A DNA stretch of 64,000 nt from Pithys albifrons albifrons (GCF_047495875.1 NC_092458.1:2468001-2532000), one strand, 5' to 3'; shown: positions 39,290 to 52,429, numbered from the stretch's first letter. Notes: generated from the letters alone by a model not told the origin. Translations and numbers: made by a program.

Positions 39290-40855
39290 GTAGGATATGA
39301 ATTCTGTTATTACATTTGTTGTTAAATTTCATTCCCATTCATCGTCCAGTCTTGGTTGGAGATTACAGAAGATACAACTTTTGCAAATTACACGACTAGA
39401 CTGAAAAAGGATCACGAACCTTTTGTGAAAGTTTTTGGAAATATGTCTTTGGAATGCAGTTTAATTCTCTCAAATAAAATATCTCTTCCTACCAATTCTC
39501 CTCTGCTGTAAACAATTGCCAACAAGCTTCAGCTGATAGGTGATGTATTTTAAATATTTAAAATGCCTTCATATATCTGAGTTCCATCTCCACATTACAA
39601 TCACAATAGTGATTTTGACTTATAAACCAAATCTGAAAATTACAGACATATCATATTGAAGCAGCTTCAAAGTAGAGATGTCATCCTGCACCTTTGAAGC
39701 AAATCTCTAATCAAGACAGTTTGTATTAAATCACTGACTGCATTCTTGATTACATTTCACAGTCTTTCAGTGTTTGGTTGAGATACCAATTCTTCACTAC
39801 AAGAATTTTTTTTTTTTTTTCAGCTTGTCACCAAATTGTGAATCATCCAATATGCAATCTAATATATTAGAACATATTGCAATAAAAATTACTTTCTTTA
39901 TAATAATAGAAGAGTTTTATATCAGTGCACATTAGATGAGATGTGTAAATATTATATGAAAGTTGTTTCAATCAGTATCTTGGATTAAGCTTTTCAGCTT
40001 ATAACTGAAACCAGAAATTAATTAGATCTTAACATATTTTTAATTAGAGTCCATGAGCAAGGCCAGAAAAGTCAGTTTAGCTAAATATGCAGTAAATTCA
40101 GTAGATCTTGCATAATGGCAGTTACTTAAATCTCTGATAACTACAGAAATTTATTGCCACTTTTTATTTAATTTGATATTTGAATGAATGAGGCACTTTA
40201 ACAGCATTTTTTCTGAAGCAGATTTACCACTGACTTAAGACCCTGTTCAAATGAGAGAAGGGATATTATTGATGTTCACTGAATGAAAGGCACACGATAA
40301 TGTGAAAGCTTTTTATTTTTAACAAGAGCAATAACTAAACAGAATCTGGTATAAACATTCAATTAGTATCTGCTTGCATTTGCCCTGTTATTGTAGTAGG
40401 CCTTATAGCCCTATTAGTTGTAGGCATATTTGCAAGAAAACAATGTATTGCTCTCTGTGGTTTGAGAAGCAGTTTGAGTGGAACATCTACTCCTGGATGA
40501 AAAAGTCTGGGTGTCTAAAGCTCAAACCCATTCCCCATGAGTAGATAAAATCAGTAGCTCAGAAGGGTCAGATGGGAGAAACAAAGCAAAGAGCTGTATT
40601 TAGAACTACAGCCCCTGCTTGGTGAGAAGTCCAGGACATGTCTGTAGCTGCTGTGGATGCTCAGGTAGAAATTGTACCTAAGAGAGGATCTTTAAATCTG
40701 TTAATGCTTCGGGCACAAGCCCAGGTGTGTGTAACATTGCCCAATGTGAGAATTGCCATTCTTGCATGGACTCAGACAAATATTAGGCTGAGAGAGTACA
40801 AAATGTTCAAGACACATTCCTTGCAAGCTTCTACAAAATTCACAGACATTAGATG

Positions 40856-41451
40856 TGTCCTGGGTTGAGCTGGCAAAACACCAACTGTCCAGGACAGAGT
40901 GAAGAGGGTTCCTCCTCCCCCCAACCAGCCAAGGGAAAAAAAAGAGGGAGAGGAAAGAGAAACCCTCAAAACCAGGTTTATGCTGAAACTAACTACATGT
41001 ATTTATACAGAGAAGAGAAAATTAAGAGGAAACTACAATATAACACACACTTACACAAGTTATATATAACAAGAAATAACCTCCCACTCCCCAATTAATA
41101 CAAAGCCCATTACTCTAAATTCATAAGCACTCCAAAAGACACTCAGCAAGAAAGAGAAAGTATAACAACAAAAATGTTTCTACTTCCCTGAACTCAAACA
41201 AAATGCAAGCAGAGGCAACAGGAGCAGGGCCCAGCATAGTAGAGGAGCTGCTGTGATGGAACTGCCCAAGCCACTCCCACACACTGGATTTTACCCCCTT
41301 TGAGATGATGTAGTATGGGATGGAATACAATATTATTGGCTGGAAGAAGTCAGCTGTGAGCTGGCTCAGCCCAGCTTAAATCAGCTGACAATCTTAGGCC
41401 TAGCTGAACTTTAAAACCTAAGTTTAGGCCCACCTGGCTGAACCCATAACG
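40856..41451 (-). mobile_element. Solo LTR (TGTCCTGGG type)
   Basis: The + strand starts TGTCCTGGGTTGAGCTGGC and ends CCCATAACG, where the last base is probably mutated from A. It is flanked by AGATG at 40851-40855 and 41452-41456. It is related to the LTR at 14192 and serves as the empty-site comparison for the insertion there. The sense strand by family comparison is minus. Confidence 0.88.
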
Positions 41452-41899
41452 AGATGTTAGGTGAATCACTGTAATAAATGTTTTATGTCTTAGAAAAGAG
41501 CTGTTTAGGTGACTGAGTTCACATTTCACTTTAAGAATTACAAAAGGATAAGAGCAAGCTTGGACATGTAATTTTGAAACTAGTGTTTCCTAGTTTTTGA
41601 TTGTATGATGTTACTACCTTTCTAATACATTCTTAATTCAGTGTTTTGTATACAATTTTCATAAGATTTCTCATGGTTTGGGAACTTGAAAGAGAAGCAT
41701 GCTGCAAACAGCAGTTGATGCCCTTCTCTAAGGGCTGGATCACAATTCTGTCTGTCTTTTGTGAGACTGATAAATGTGGACATTAGAAGGTGTCAAGTCA
41801 GCACAAGACCTCTACTGCAAGATTTTCTGCATGTGTAGATTTTTCAGGTTTCTTTCAAGCAGTGTCCAGGCCTTTTGCTCAGACAGCAGCTCCTGAGGG

Positions 41900-42062
41900 A
41901 GATCTTTAAAGAACATCCTGGGTTTCTGGAGGGATTTAGAAGCTGTGTAGATGTGAGACATAGGGCTGTGGTTTAGAGATGGGTTTGGCAGCACTGGGTT
42001 AACAGTTGGCCCAGATAATCTTAGAGGTCTTTTCCAACCTAAATAATTCTGTGATTCTTTTG
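41900..42062 (+). mobile_element. CR1 LINE, short 3'-end fragment
   Basis: The fragment contains 'gtgtagatgtgagacatagggc', then 'ggtttagagatggg', then 'gataatcttagaggtcttttcc' and 'aacctaaataattctgtgattct'. These are the last 150 or so bases of a diverged CR1. Confidence 0.8.
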
Positions 42063-42649
42063 TTAAACAGCCCTATGGAAAGAGATGGTGGAGTCTGTGG
42101 TACTTTGGATTACTTAAATACCAATTTGTTGTGGTTCCTTGTAGGATTTTCCACTTTGGTCCTTCTATGCTTCAGCTTTCAGGTTATTTCTTAGAGAAAA
42201 AAAATTGGGGTTTTATGGTTTTGGGGATCTTTTGAACTATAAAAGACTATTTATTGAGTATAAAGAAGATATTGAATTCTTTTGTCACTGTCTCCAAGAA
42301 GGGCTAGTCTTCCCCTGAGATAGGTATGCAATGATTTCACATATATCCATGTATGTTATTTTCATCTGGACCATGACTAGCTCTCTGATGACCTGGTGAC
42401 CTCACAGTGATTCAGAAAAACATTTCAAATAATGTTCTTGACCATTTCTCCAGTACTTTGGAAACAGTTTTATCACTGTTTATGCATGTTTTAAGTGCCA
42501 AGAGCAAATACTCAGCTAAAGATTTAGCTTTCTGCTCTTTATATTGCTAATTTAAATGCTCTAATTAATTTGTGAATATTTTCCTTTAAAAATAAAACCT
42601 AAGAGGTGCTTGCATTGTTTTTCTTTTACCTCTCCTTAATATCAGAACG

Positions 42650-42968
42650 TGATAATAGCTGGGGACATGAGCACATTCCTGTTAATTCCTCTTTCCCTCT
42701 TGCTGGGAGGTTTCCTTTGGGGAGGGGGTTTGGTTGGTTTGGAGTTTCACCTGTTAGCTGGGGCGACCTCGGTGAGCCTGTTGTTGTTTCCTGTCACTAT
42801 GTGCTATTTCATATTCTGTGTTAAGCTCTCCTCTTCTCTGTATAAATATAAAAACCTCACCGTGTTTAAAGCCTCGTTTCTGCTGTTTTCCCTCACTCTC
42901 CTGCTCTGGGAGTGGACTTTGTGACTGGGTACCAGGCAGTTGGCATTTTGCCAGCTCAAACTATAACA
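42650..42968 (+). mobile_element. Short LTR-like element (319 bp)
   Basis: The ends are TGATAATAG and CTATAACA. The last 120 bp (tctctgtataaatata ... ggcagttggcattttgccagctc) resemble the 3' end of the LTRs at 14192 and 40856 read in sense. The first half is different. The flanks GAACG and GTACA match at only three of five positions, so boundaries and identity are tentative. Confidence 0.55.
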
Positions 42969-44639
42969 GTACATCAGTGTAAAAAAATCTGAAACCTGCA
43001 TGTCCATGAACCAGGTTACTAAAACAAACAGGGAGACAAGCAGCAGTAAAATTCCACTTTGCCTGTTGATAACAGTCACCAAAGCAAGAACTTCAGTCAT
43101 TAAGGCAACATCTGCTGGCTTGTGCTTTGTTTTGCCTAAGTGGATTTGCAGCTGATTGCTGCGTGTTTACCCTTTGCCTTACCGTTGTGTTTTATAACAC
43201 TGAACTATAAAAAGCCCATTTTAGCTCCTTTAACAGCCGAGGTGGTGAATGCTTGATGGTTGCTTCGCTTTTTTTCAGTTGCCACTTTTTAATTTTTACT
43301 TTTGTTGTTGATACTGCAGAGATACACTTTAAAAGCACATGATGATCAGTTGGGCAAAATCCAGAGTGATTTGTAAACAGACGTCTCCCTCTTCTCGTTA
43401 GAAGCATTGACTTTCCAAGAAATAACTGTATTATTTAAGCTGAGGCAATTAAAAAGAAAGTGATTTGTATCGCTTGCATTGACAAAAATCTAACAGATGA
43501 ACTGAAGTGGTCTCAAGAGCAAAAAAATATGCAATGATAGAAGCAACCATTAGAAATTTACTATATTAAAGAATGTTTGTTATGGTAGTATTACATTACT
43601 GCCTCATTTTGTGAGAACTCATATTTTATGTGAATTATTATATAAAAACATAAACAGTTTCTTAAATTTGCCTTTCCTGGGAATCCACCAAATGTGCTAA
43701 ATATCACATGCTTAAATATAAAGGTAAAAAGGGACTTAGATCTTTCTTACCTGGAGTATATACCATGACAATAATTGCATAGCTTACTCTGAGAGTTAAT
43801 ATTCCAACTCACTCACTGCTGTCTAATAGACATCTTGGAATTTTCACATCACCCACCAGTTCCTGTGCTCAGTTTCAATGGAGCTCAGGCCACACAGTAG
43901 GTGTTGAGAGCTTCCACTGCTCAAGATGCTTTTTTTGGCTCCCGAGATAAGAGAGAGGACACACATCAATCAGAACATAAAAGTAACTTCCTTTTCCACA
44001 TTACAGGGTGTGGACAGGGAAGAATCAATATATAATTACTTTTATGCTGTTGCCAGTTCAAGTTGTAGGTAGTTAGAGAGGAAGTGGCAAGGAGTTGTGT
44101 TTCTAAACCTATTTGAAAGACCCGAGATACCAACTCCCATATTTCATTAAGAATGGTGTTAATTCTCCAATGCAGCAATTTTGTAAATGCCTTGATTTTG
44201 CATGTCAGCTGGACAGTATGAAATATTAATGGCCAAACAAGTTTGGGATATAAACACTGCAAAATTATGATGCATATATATTTCTTATGTAAATGCACCA
44301 TGTAACAGTTATTATAAGTGTGAAAAAGGTCATAATCTAGATTTGGTCTTTGAACAGCAAACTATTCCTTGTCATTTGTTGCTTGTTATAACAATGTTTT
44401 TAGAATGTAAACATTATCTGAACATGAAGTTTGTGAGTATAATTTTATTGCCTACACAAGAAGAGCTGAGTCATTCTGCTGGAGAAAGGTTTCCTTAATA
44501 TGGTGTAACTGTCCTAGTACGACTTTGGTTTATGTTACTTGTGGAAGTCACCACATTTACGTTACAGTTGCAATGAATTCTGGGTGAGAAAAACTGCATT
44601 TACACATGAGCAATAGCCAGAAGTGTGAATTATTGAAAT

Positions 44640-44793
44640 ATACTGAGATTAGCTCAGTTGGTTAAAACCTGGTTGTAATAATGCCAAGGTTATGGGTTCA
44701 ACCCCCTATGTGGGCCCTTGACTTATGAGTTGGACTTGATGATCCTTCTGGGTCCCTTCCAACTCAGAATAGTCTGTGATTCTGTGATACTGA
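44640..44793 (+). mobile_element. tRNA-Ile-headed SINE with a CR1-like tail
   Basis: The head contains an A-box-like TAGCTCAGTTGG, a GTAATAATGCCAAGG segment like the anticodon arm of tRNA-Ile, and a B-box-like GGGTTCAACCCCC. The tail reads 'gagttggacttgatgatcc', then 'ctgggtcccttccaactcag' and 'ctgtgattctgtgat', the 3' end of a CR1-X-like LINE. This head-and-tail arrangement is that of TguSINE1, known from songbirds, and supports a passerine host. A 7-bp flank ATACTGA occurs at both ends and may be a target duplication. It is a retroposon, not a functional tRNA gene. Confidence 0.88.
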
Positions 44794-45265
44794 AGATTCG
44801 TAATTGGTTTCAGTATCAGACCTGGGAGCCACCTTTGAAGAACTTATACACTCGTTCAGGCTTGGACTGCTCAAGTCAAGCAGCACAGAATTTGCAGTCT
44901 CCAAGCAAACTCATTCATTCCTTTCCTCTCATCTGTTGTTTTGGAGCTTTGCTGGCATTGCTAAAATCAGTGTAGATCCATGAGTATGAAGAGCTAATAT
45001 AATTCTTTGTGCAGGCACACTTTCTTGGAGCACAGTGAAACAACTAAGTTGAAAATGTAAATGTAAGTGGCCATGGGAACCTTGTTTACGTGCAAGTCTG
45101 TTTACACCTCTGTGGCTCCAGTTGCTGTAGAGTTGTGTCTGTGTGGGTGTGAGCAACAAATCCTTGCAAATGTACAACTTCAGATGAAGATGACAGATGT
45201 CATTTCCTGGTGTAAATTTATGCCCCCTCGCCACTCCTGAGCCCTCCAGCCCCCACCCCCCAAAC

Positions 45266-45845
45266 TGATGCCATGAATGGCCCTTCCCCCCAAAAACAGG
45301 ACTCTGAGCCACGTTAGTGTAGGGTAAGATAAAAAGTAAAGGTCCTTTAATATCACAGGGCCTACAGCCCACAGGAATACAGGATGACATGCATGTGCCC
45401 CAGTTCTTGTTTCCATGGCTTTTATAATAAGATCCCTCCAATCATTGCTTTACACATTTCTCAGTCCAGCCCCAGTCCCACCCCCGGTCCAACCCCCTGG
45501 AATTGGGTCTGGGGTCATCAAGACCCTCTGTCTTCATCAGCTCTTCTTCCTCAGGCACACAAAGGTCTCTTGGAGTTCATCCAGTTCTGGCTTTTGGGTC
45601 ACTCTGACCTGTGTTTATGTTTCATTCTGTGGACCTTCTGATATCCTTCAGCTCTACCTTGGAAAGGAGTCTAAACAAGATTAATTAACTAAAGGAATTT
45701 GAGCTCCCTGTTCTGGGACAGGGGTAGTGATAGAAAGGCATTAAACTTAAACTGTTAGAAATATTAACCCTCTAAAAATCCACAACTACTGTGTTCCTAA
45801 AATCTACAAAATGTGAAAATCAGAACAAAAACCCCTTTGGCACCA
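45266..45845 (-). mobile_element. LTR, TGATGCCA family, copy 2, with remnant of internal sequence
   Basis: A 580-bp unit with ends TGATGCCA and TGGCACCA, nearly identical to 21952-22529. Unlike that copy, it is followed on the + right side by a polypurine tract on the minus strand (45846-45857), exactly where one should abut the 5' edge of a 3' LTR. This fixes the orientation as minus and marks the copy as the 3' LTR of a provirus whose internal part is mostly lost. No matching LTR was found to the right. Confidence 0.85.
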
Positions 45846-45930
45846 GTCCCCCCTTTAGAAACAGACAAAACTCAAAAATTTTGTCTGGGTTCTACTACTT
45901 AAACTTAGCATTACACTAAAAAAGACAATT
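45846..45930 (-). mobile_element. Polypurine tract and remnant of ERV internal region
   Basis: On the minus strand TAAAGGGGGGAC directly precedes the LTR start TGGTGCC, as expected of a plus-strand primer tract. How far the internal sequence extends cannot be judged by eye; 45930 is an estimate. No retroviral protein motif is visible. Confidence 0.6.
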
Positions 45931-48900
45931 TCCACTTTTATTATCACATTGCATTCATTTATTGACTTTTTTTGAAATAATTTTGCCAGGCTCAAGAAAG
46001 TAGAAAGACTCCTTCTTTAAAACCATTATGTCATGCTAAAACTTGTTATTTACAGCAATTTAGCAATAGATACTAATTTAAAATTGCAAAGACTGCTGGA
46101 AAATATTGTAATTGTAGAACAAGTCTTTTGTGTTGATAATAACATTTATCTTTGTTGCCTCTACTATTTAAAAATGTAAATTTTCATTCTAGATGATTGT
46201 CAGATGCTGTCTTTGAAAACTTTGCTTGATTTTAATTATTTAAAAACTTAAGTACTTTGACTTAATCACTAAAACTATTCACACTGAATGAAAAGGAGTG
46301 TCTACAGCCTCAGGTATCACAGCTGAGTCTGTGTCAAGGACCAAATTATTTCATATATCAGCATGTTTTCTCTGAAGAACTAATGTATCTCTGTTGACTG
46401 GTGTTTTGAAGAGAAGACTCAAAGTTTTCCAAAAAACATTTAGAACTGTTTTGGAAAGTCTGGATTTTATAAAAAATTCTCATGTCTTTCATATTAGACA
46501 AAAAAAAACCCCTTTAATTTTCATGAAACTAATTTGTCAGTACATCACTCCATGCTTCTCAGAAGCTAATCTGCAGCAGAGTTAGTAATATCAGCAAACT
46601 CTAACGAAAAGCTCTCTATTGGCTACTTGTGATGCCAAAATGTTAGGCCTTTTCTATTTAAAATATGGATATCTTTGAAGTTACCTAAGAGTTGTTTTCA
46701 GATAAGGGATAAAAGATTTTGGTGCTTTCTTTGTCCCGTTCTGTTGCTTTTATTTTAAACAAAAGAGTGCACGCTCAAAGAATCACTGTAAGGGTGGGAA
46801 TGGCAAGGTTTAGGTGCTCTGATATATCTGTTGTTACTTATATCATCCTTTAATATATCCATTTTTAACAGCATACCTAAAAAGCCATTTGATGCAGACA
46901 GATTATGGCGATAGGTAAAAGAGAGGTTACCTATTTGAAGACATTCTTCTACTGTCTATACTCTCAAACAAATATTTAGGTACAAAATAGAATCTCAAGT
47001 TCATCAGCAATGACATTGCTTTGCAATTTTTTTCTTCCTAATGCTGCTAAAAATGATGAAATTTCATCCACGTATAGGAAAAAAATTATAAAAATACATG
47101 ACTAAAACTGCCAGATGAAGCTCCTGTAATCAGATCTTGCAAGTCATCTTAGCTGCTTATATTCTAGTTTTAGCTTAGCTCTGCACTCAGCTGACCATAT
47201 GTTTTTGTGCAGTACTGACATAAGTATGTGGATCCAAGACGAGACTTCAGTTGATGGTAGCAGGTATTTGTGGTTTGCTTTGTGAGAGGATGGTGCTGGG
47301 TACCTGATGCTTTCAAAATGCTGGTAGGATGCACTGAAAGCACAATGTTTCTCAGAATACTCTGTGACTCATCATTTCCACATTTGTGAACATATTCCTG
47401 TGCTTTTTGAGAAACTCTTTCAGGACTAAAAACAAAGGAAAGAGTTCTTGAGTTATTTCAGGAGAGGGTAACATCAGTAATAAAGTACTTGACAAAAAGG
47501 ATCTATGGATCCTTGTGACTTCAGGGACATGTTTCTTAAAGTTTTTAACACCAGTCTGTATAACTTGTATTTTCCCACCACTCAAATATAACTATTCTAG
47601 TACCTTTATCACTTCCAGAAAGGCAACAGATCATCTGCAGGTCTGCTACATCCTCCCACACACAAACAGAAATGAACTCAAGCAAGAACTGTTGTTGTTT
47701 TTAAATTAAGTGGGTTTTTTCAGCTTGTCTGTCCCACAAAGGATTTGCTTAGGTATCTAGACACTGTGAATTTGGCTCATTGTGAGTTTAGTAGTTAAGG
47801 TTTTTAAATGTAATCTAATAGTAATGATGGAACTATAGACAATTTAAAAAGAGGATAGGACTGGCATTTTGCAAAGGGCCTTCAGCTTCCAATCCCGAGA
47901 GCAAGTTAACAATAAAAACTAAGCAGGAAAAGTGCAAGTAGAATCTTTGTGAGGCCATTCCTTACCAATCACAGCTGCTATTTCCGTTATTTTTTCAGTT
48001 TTTTGGTTTATATTTTGGTCTTGACTAAAACAGAATTCTGTTGCTTTCTTCAAACTTGAGGTGTGTTAAATGCTGTTTATTCCTTTCTGGTGAAAATGAG
48101 GACAGTTCTCATGTTGTTGTGAAATCCAACTGGACAAAATCAAAAAAGAGTTATGGCACAGAATTCTAAAAAGGGAGAACAGTTTTGTGGACAAAGCTGA
48201 ATCATAACCAGAGCTTAATGTGGGCATTTCAAAGAAATACTCCACTTGAGAAATCCTCCTCTTCTGCATTTGCAGAAGATGCAGGAGGAGCAAGGTACTA
48301 TGGCAGACTAAGGTTTTGTGAGAGAAAGAACAGAAATGTCAAATTTTGTTCCTACTCCATTAGAAGATTAAGACAAATGTATTGTTCTTTTTTTAAAGGT
48401 GAGGTTTTTTGGAAGTAATTAGTAAGTTTTAGTCTCTGTTTGAAAAAGAACTGAAGCTAATGCTTGTGCCCTGGAAGTCCAACCTTAAATCTATTTCCTA
48501 TTAAGTCTGCAGATAAATTAACAAACTATAGCAAACTGATTATTGCTGTCATCCAAAGCTCATGGAACAAATTAATGTCTTTCCTTTCCCCTCAATAGAC
48601 TTCTTATCAGACTTCATGTCCTTTAAAGCAAACTGAACAGAAATTAATAAAGCTGATGGACCAGCAGAGTGCCAGCAAAAAAGAATATGACCTTAGTTGT
48701 CATCTTTTGTTTGCATTGTTATTCTTGTGATAGCCTTGGGTTTTGTTTGGGTTTTTTTTTTTCCCTGGTGTTTTCCATGGATTTTTGTACAGCTTCTGCT
48801 CAGCTGCTGTTCAGGCAGTCTAAGCTTCCCTCTCACTGGCTTGTCAGTCATGCTTGAAACGGGGATAATTCCATCTGCCTGTTAAATGCTGAGTCTCTCT

Positions 48901-49037
48901 TTGGAAGATACCTCCAAATGTGTCAATTTGACACATTGCTGGCTTGCATTTTTGTTGTGTGGCTCTGTTTTAACTGGGGCTGAAATTTGAATCACATGTT
49001 TTTATATGAACTCACAAAGAAATGGACAAATGACAAC
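45931..49037. other. Unique intron sequence, nothing recognised
   Basis: A 3.1-kb stretch of intron 54 with no recognised exon, RNA gene or repeat. Confidence 0.55.
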
Positions 49038-50226
49038 AAGTTGGTGGATGAGGGGAAGGCTGTGGATGTGTCTATCTGGACTTCAGCAAGGCCTTTGATA
49101 CTGTCTCCCATAATATACTCCTGAAAAAGCTGGTAGCCCATGGCTTGGACAAGTGTAGCCTCTCCTGGATTAAGAGCTGGCTGGAGGGTTGGGCCCAGAG
49201 AGTGCTGGTGAATGGAGCTGCATCCAGCTGTCGGCTGGTCACCAGTGGTGTTCCCCAGGGGTCTGCATTGGGTCCAGTCCTGTTTAACATCTTTATTGAT
49301 GATTTCGATGTGGGGATTGAGTCCATCATCAGCAAATTTGCTGATGACACTAAGTTGGGAGGGAGTGTCGACCTGCTGGAAGGCAGGAGGGCTCTGCAGA
49401 GGGATCTGGATAGACTTGAGAGATGGGCTGATTCCAATGGGATGAAGTTCAACAAGGCCAAGTGCTGGGTCCTGCCCTTTGGCCACAACAACCCCCTGCA
49501 GCGCTCCAGGCTGGGCACAGAGTGGCTTGAGAGCAGCCAGGCAGAGGGACCTTGGAGTACTAATTGACAGGAAGCTCAACATGAGCCAACAGTGTGCCCA
49601 GGTGGCCAAGAAGGCCAATGGGATCCTGTCCTGTATCAAAAATAGCGTGGCCAGCAGGACCAGGGCAGTGATCCTTCCCCTGTACTCTGCGTTGGTGAGG
49701 CCACACCTTGAGTGTTGTGTTCAGTTCTGGGCCCCTCAGTTCAGAAAGGATATTGAGGTGCTGGAGCGAGTCCAGAGAAGAGCAACAAGGCTGGTGAAGG
49801 GACTGGAGCACAAGTCCTATGGGGAGAGGCTGAGGGAGCTGGGGGTGTTTAGCCTGGAGAAGAGGAGGCTCAGAGGTGACCTCATCACTGTCTAGAACTA
49901 CCTGAAGGGAAGTTATAGCCAGGTGGGGGCTGGTCTCTTCTCCCAGGCACTCAGCAATGGGACAAGGGGGCACGGGCTTAAGCTCTGCCAGGGGAAATTT
50001 AAGTTGGATATCAGAAAAAAATTTTTTACAGAGAGAGTAATCAGGCATTGGAATGGGCTGCCCAGAGAGGTGGTGGATTCACCATCCCTGGAGATTTTTA
50101 AACACAGATTGGACGTGGCACTGAGTGCCATGATCTGGTAAATGAACTGGAGTTGGACCAAGGGTTGGACTCGATGATCTTGGAGGTCTTTTCCAACCCA
50201 ATCGATTCTATGATTCTATGATTCTA
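49038..50226 (+). mobile_element. CR1 LINE, 1.2-kb 3' portion with reverse transcriptase region
   Basis: This is the most complete CR1 here, 5'-truncated inside the ORF2 reverse transcriptase domain. It ends with the octamer run at about 50207-50226. The 3' end is nearly identical to the copies at 386 and 33677. As CR1 elements rarely leave target duplications, none was expected or found. Confidence 0.94.
49044..49895 (+). pseudogene. CR1 ORF2 remnant (reverse transcriptase, C-terminal half)
   Basis: Visible reverse transcriptase motifs are [12 protein letters not shown] (motif A, near 49080), [15 protein letters not shown] (near 49243) and the catalytic FADDTKLGG (near 49337). The C-terminal part contains [20 protein letters not shown]. 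The frame is broken three times. A one-base loss near 49071 shifts the frame before motif A. A second shift lies between about 49520 and 49565, after which the longest open frame ends at 49567. A stop follows at 49893. The longest uninterrupted piece is 140 codons from 49145. The N-terminal endonuclease and fingers are missing. It encodes no working enzyme. Confidence 0.93.
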
Positions 50227-52429
50227 AGTTCCCATTTTCCCTGATGAGAACCAGTGGCAGGAGAGGCTGATGGTCACGGCTTTTGCAGAGACCTGTGGAA
50301 GTGGAGATAAAGGGGGCAGATTGGAAAGCAGAAGAATTAGCAATGGGGTTTTCTTGCATGTCTTAAAATAGGCATGGTGAGAAATGACTGAGATGAGATT
50401 CAACTGGGAAAAGTTAAGGATAGAACTTTTATGGAGTATCTGATATGGGTGAATAAAAGGGAAAACTGTAAGTAAGCAAGGAATTTGTGATAAGGAACAG
50501 ATCAGTCTGTTCATGTTGCATTTGTCATCCAATCACATCTTGACCCATAACCCAAATTTAACTGACCTGTGATACGTTTCCTGAAAAATTTAAAAAACAT
50601 AGAGCTCTTTCCCAGCTGCTGAGTCTTGCATCTCTTGCAAGCCACAAAAAATAATATCCCCTGCAAATGATAAGAAATAATAGCTCTTGGAATTATCACT
50701 CTAGCTGCCATGGCTGCAGATTCCTCCTTTGTGCAAGATAATAATCAGTTATATATCTAATAACTATCTGCTTAAGCACAGTAGGGCCCTGTGGCAATGA
50801 ATGATACAGGTCTACTTTTTGTGGATGAAGAAAGAAAAGAAGTATTATTTTTATCTGTTTAAAATGTGCCACCTACTTCTGAGATTCCATACGTTTACTC
50901 GACACAGTATTAATGCAAAACCAAAGTTTTTTGAAGTACCTGAAGGTTCAGGCTTGCAACTCCCATTTCCCACTTTCTGCATTTTATCTTACTAGTATTA
51001 CATTATTTCTATTTTCCTTATTTTCCTTTTCTTCTTAGTTTTTTTTTCCCCCACTGCTTATATAATTTCATACTTTTAAATTCATGTTGAGTGAGATTTG
51101 AGTCTAATTTAATGGGGTTTTTTAATCTGACTTGGATGTATTTTCTGCATCCCACAACATAACTTAAACATGCTGATTTTTGTTATTTTTTTGTTTTAAA
51201 ATCTGAAATCCATGCTGCTGTTTATTATCAGTAATGGTAAACAGTTCAGAAACTTCCCTGAGTTCTTGGTGCCTGGAGCATGTCCAAGGTTGATGCTTCA
51301 GCTGTGTTAATTAATTACTAATGGTGTCTGTTGATGAACCATTTTCAGGAGGGTAAATTTATTTTTGTGGTGGTTGACCTTTAAGTTTTGCAGTGTGTTT
51401 TTACTCCAAGGGATGGGAGACAGTTCTCCTAGGGCTTGTCTTCTCTCTGTGTTCCCGTGGAACATGATCAGAATACACTTGTCAAATAAGATGGCACTGA
51501 GAAACCACAGTTCAGATCTGCCGTTGGTGGCACCCTTCCTTTTCATACTGTGATGACCCCTTGGAGCTGTGGACATTTGTCACTGTTAGTTCATTTCATG
51601 CTGGAAAAAAATAAGAAATAAAAGTAGGAGCATGGAACATATTTATAAAATTTTGCTTTAGCTAAATTTGCTTTCACATCATGATATTACTCTTCTTTCT
51701 CCTGGCTGGGACAAAGTACCCAAGCCAGGATTGGGAGGGTGAGTTAAAGATGGACATAAATATTTATCCATTTCTTTTTATCACTAGTAGTCTTTCAGAT
51801 CCTAGCATGTATTGGCACCTTCATTAAGCTGTTGCTCTTGATTTAAAATGCTAAATACCTTCAAGGCTACAGCTAGTTCAGAACCCAGCAGTGTATACTG
51901 AGTTTAGATATTACCTGCAGTGTCTGCTATTTGGAACACATCTCTTGGATTTTTGTGCTACCAAATTCCTGATGATATTTTTCCAGCTCAGATTATTCCT
52001 TTTGGGTTTGACTAATCTAAATAAATTTGCCATTTTGTTCTTTGCACCCTTTTCCCAATGTTAATTAATGCACTTAATAATCCCTACTGCTGCTCCCCTC
52101 GAATGGACTCCTAATGCTCAGGGTTGAACATTATTTACATTGACTACATTATATGCTCTTAATCTCAGTTTCGTTTTATTCAATTTTGCTTTATTCAACT
52201 TTTGTGGATAGCAAGTAGATAATGTTGTTTTTTGTTAGTTTTCATCTTTTGTTTCCATTAATTCTAAGAAAAAGTTGGCAAATTTATTTTTTCCAAGACA
52301 GGGCGTTTTACTTGTCCATAATACACTTATTAAAGAAACATATATAATAGTACTTACACATGAAAATAGAGTACTCATCCTCATTAGAGGGCTCAATTTC
52401 TCTTTGTGATGGAAACACAACACTGTAGT
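50227..52429. other. Unique intron sequence, nothing recognised
   Basis: Intron 54 sequence between a CR1 and an LTR. No gene or repeat was recognised. Confidence 0.6.

Noticed and set aside
44640..44712. Possible tRNA-Ile gene
   Set aside because: Stem positions are altered and the sequence runs directly into a CR1-type tail, so it is a SINE head.
44929..45441. 170-codon minus-strand open frame
   Set aside because: It crosses from unique intron into the TGATGCCA LTR, has no recognisable domain or splice context, and its composition looks non-coding.
48992..49639. 215-codon open frame on the minus strand
   Set aside because: It is antisense to the CR1 reverse transcriptase region; the + strand carries the recognisable motifs.
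49560..50048. 162-codon minus-strand frame, and a similar 137-codon + frame at 33933-34346
   Set aside because: Both are the antisense of the CR1 ORF2 C-terminal region. The same frame recurs because the two elements are the same subfamily in opposite orientation.
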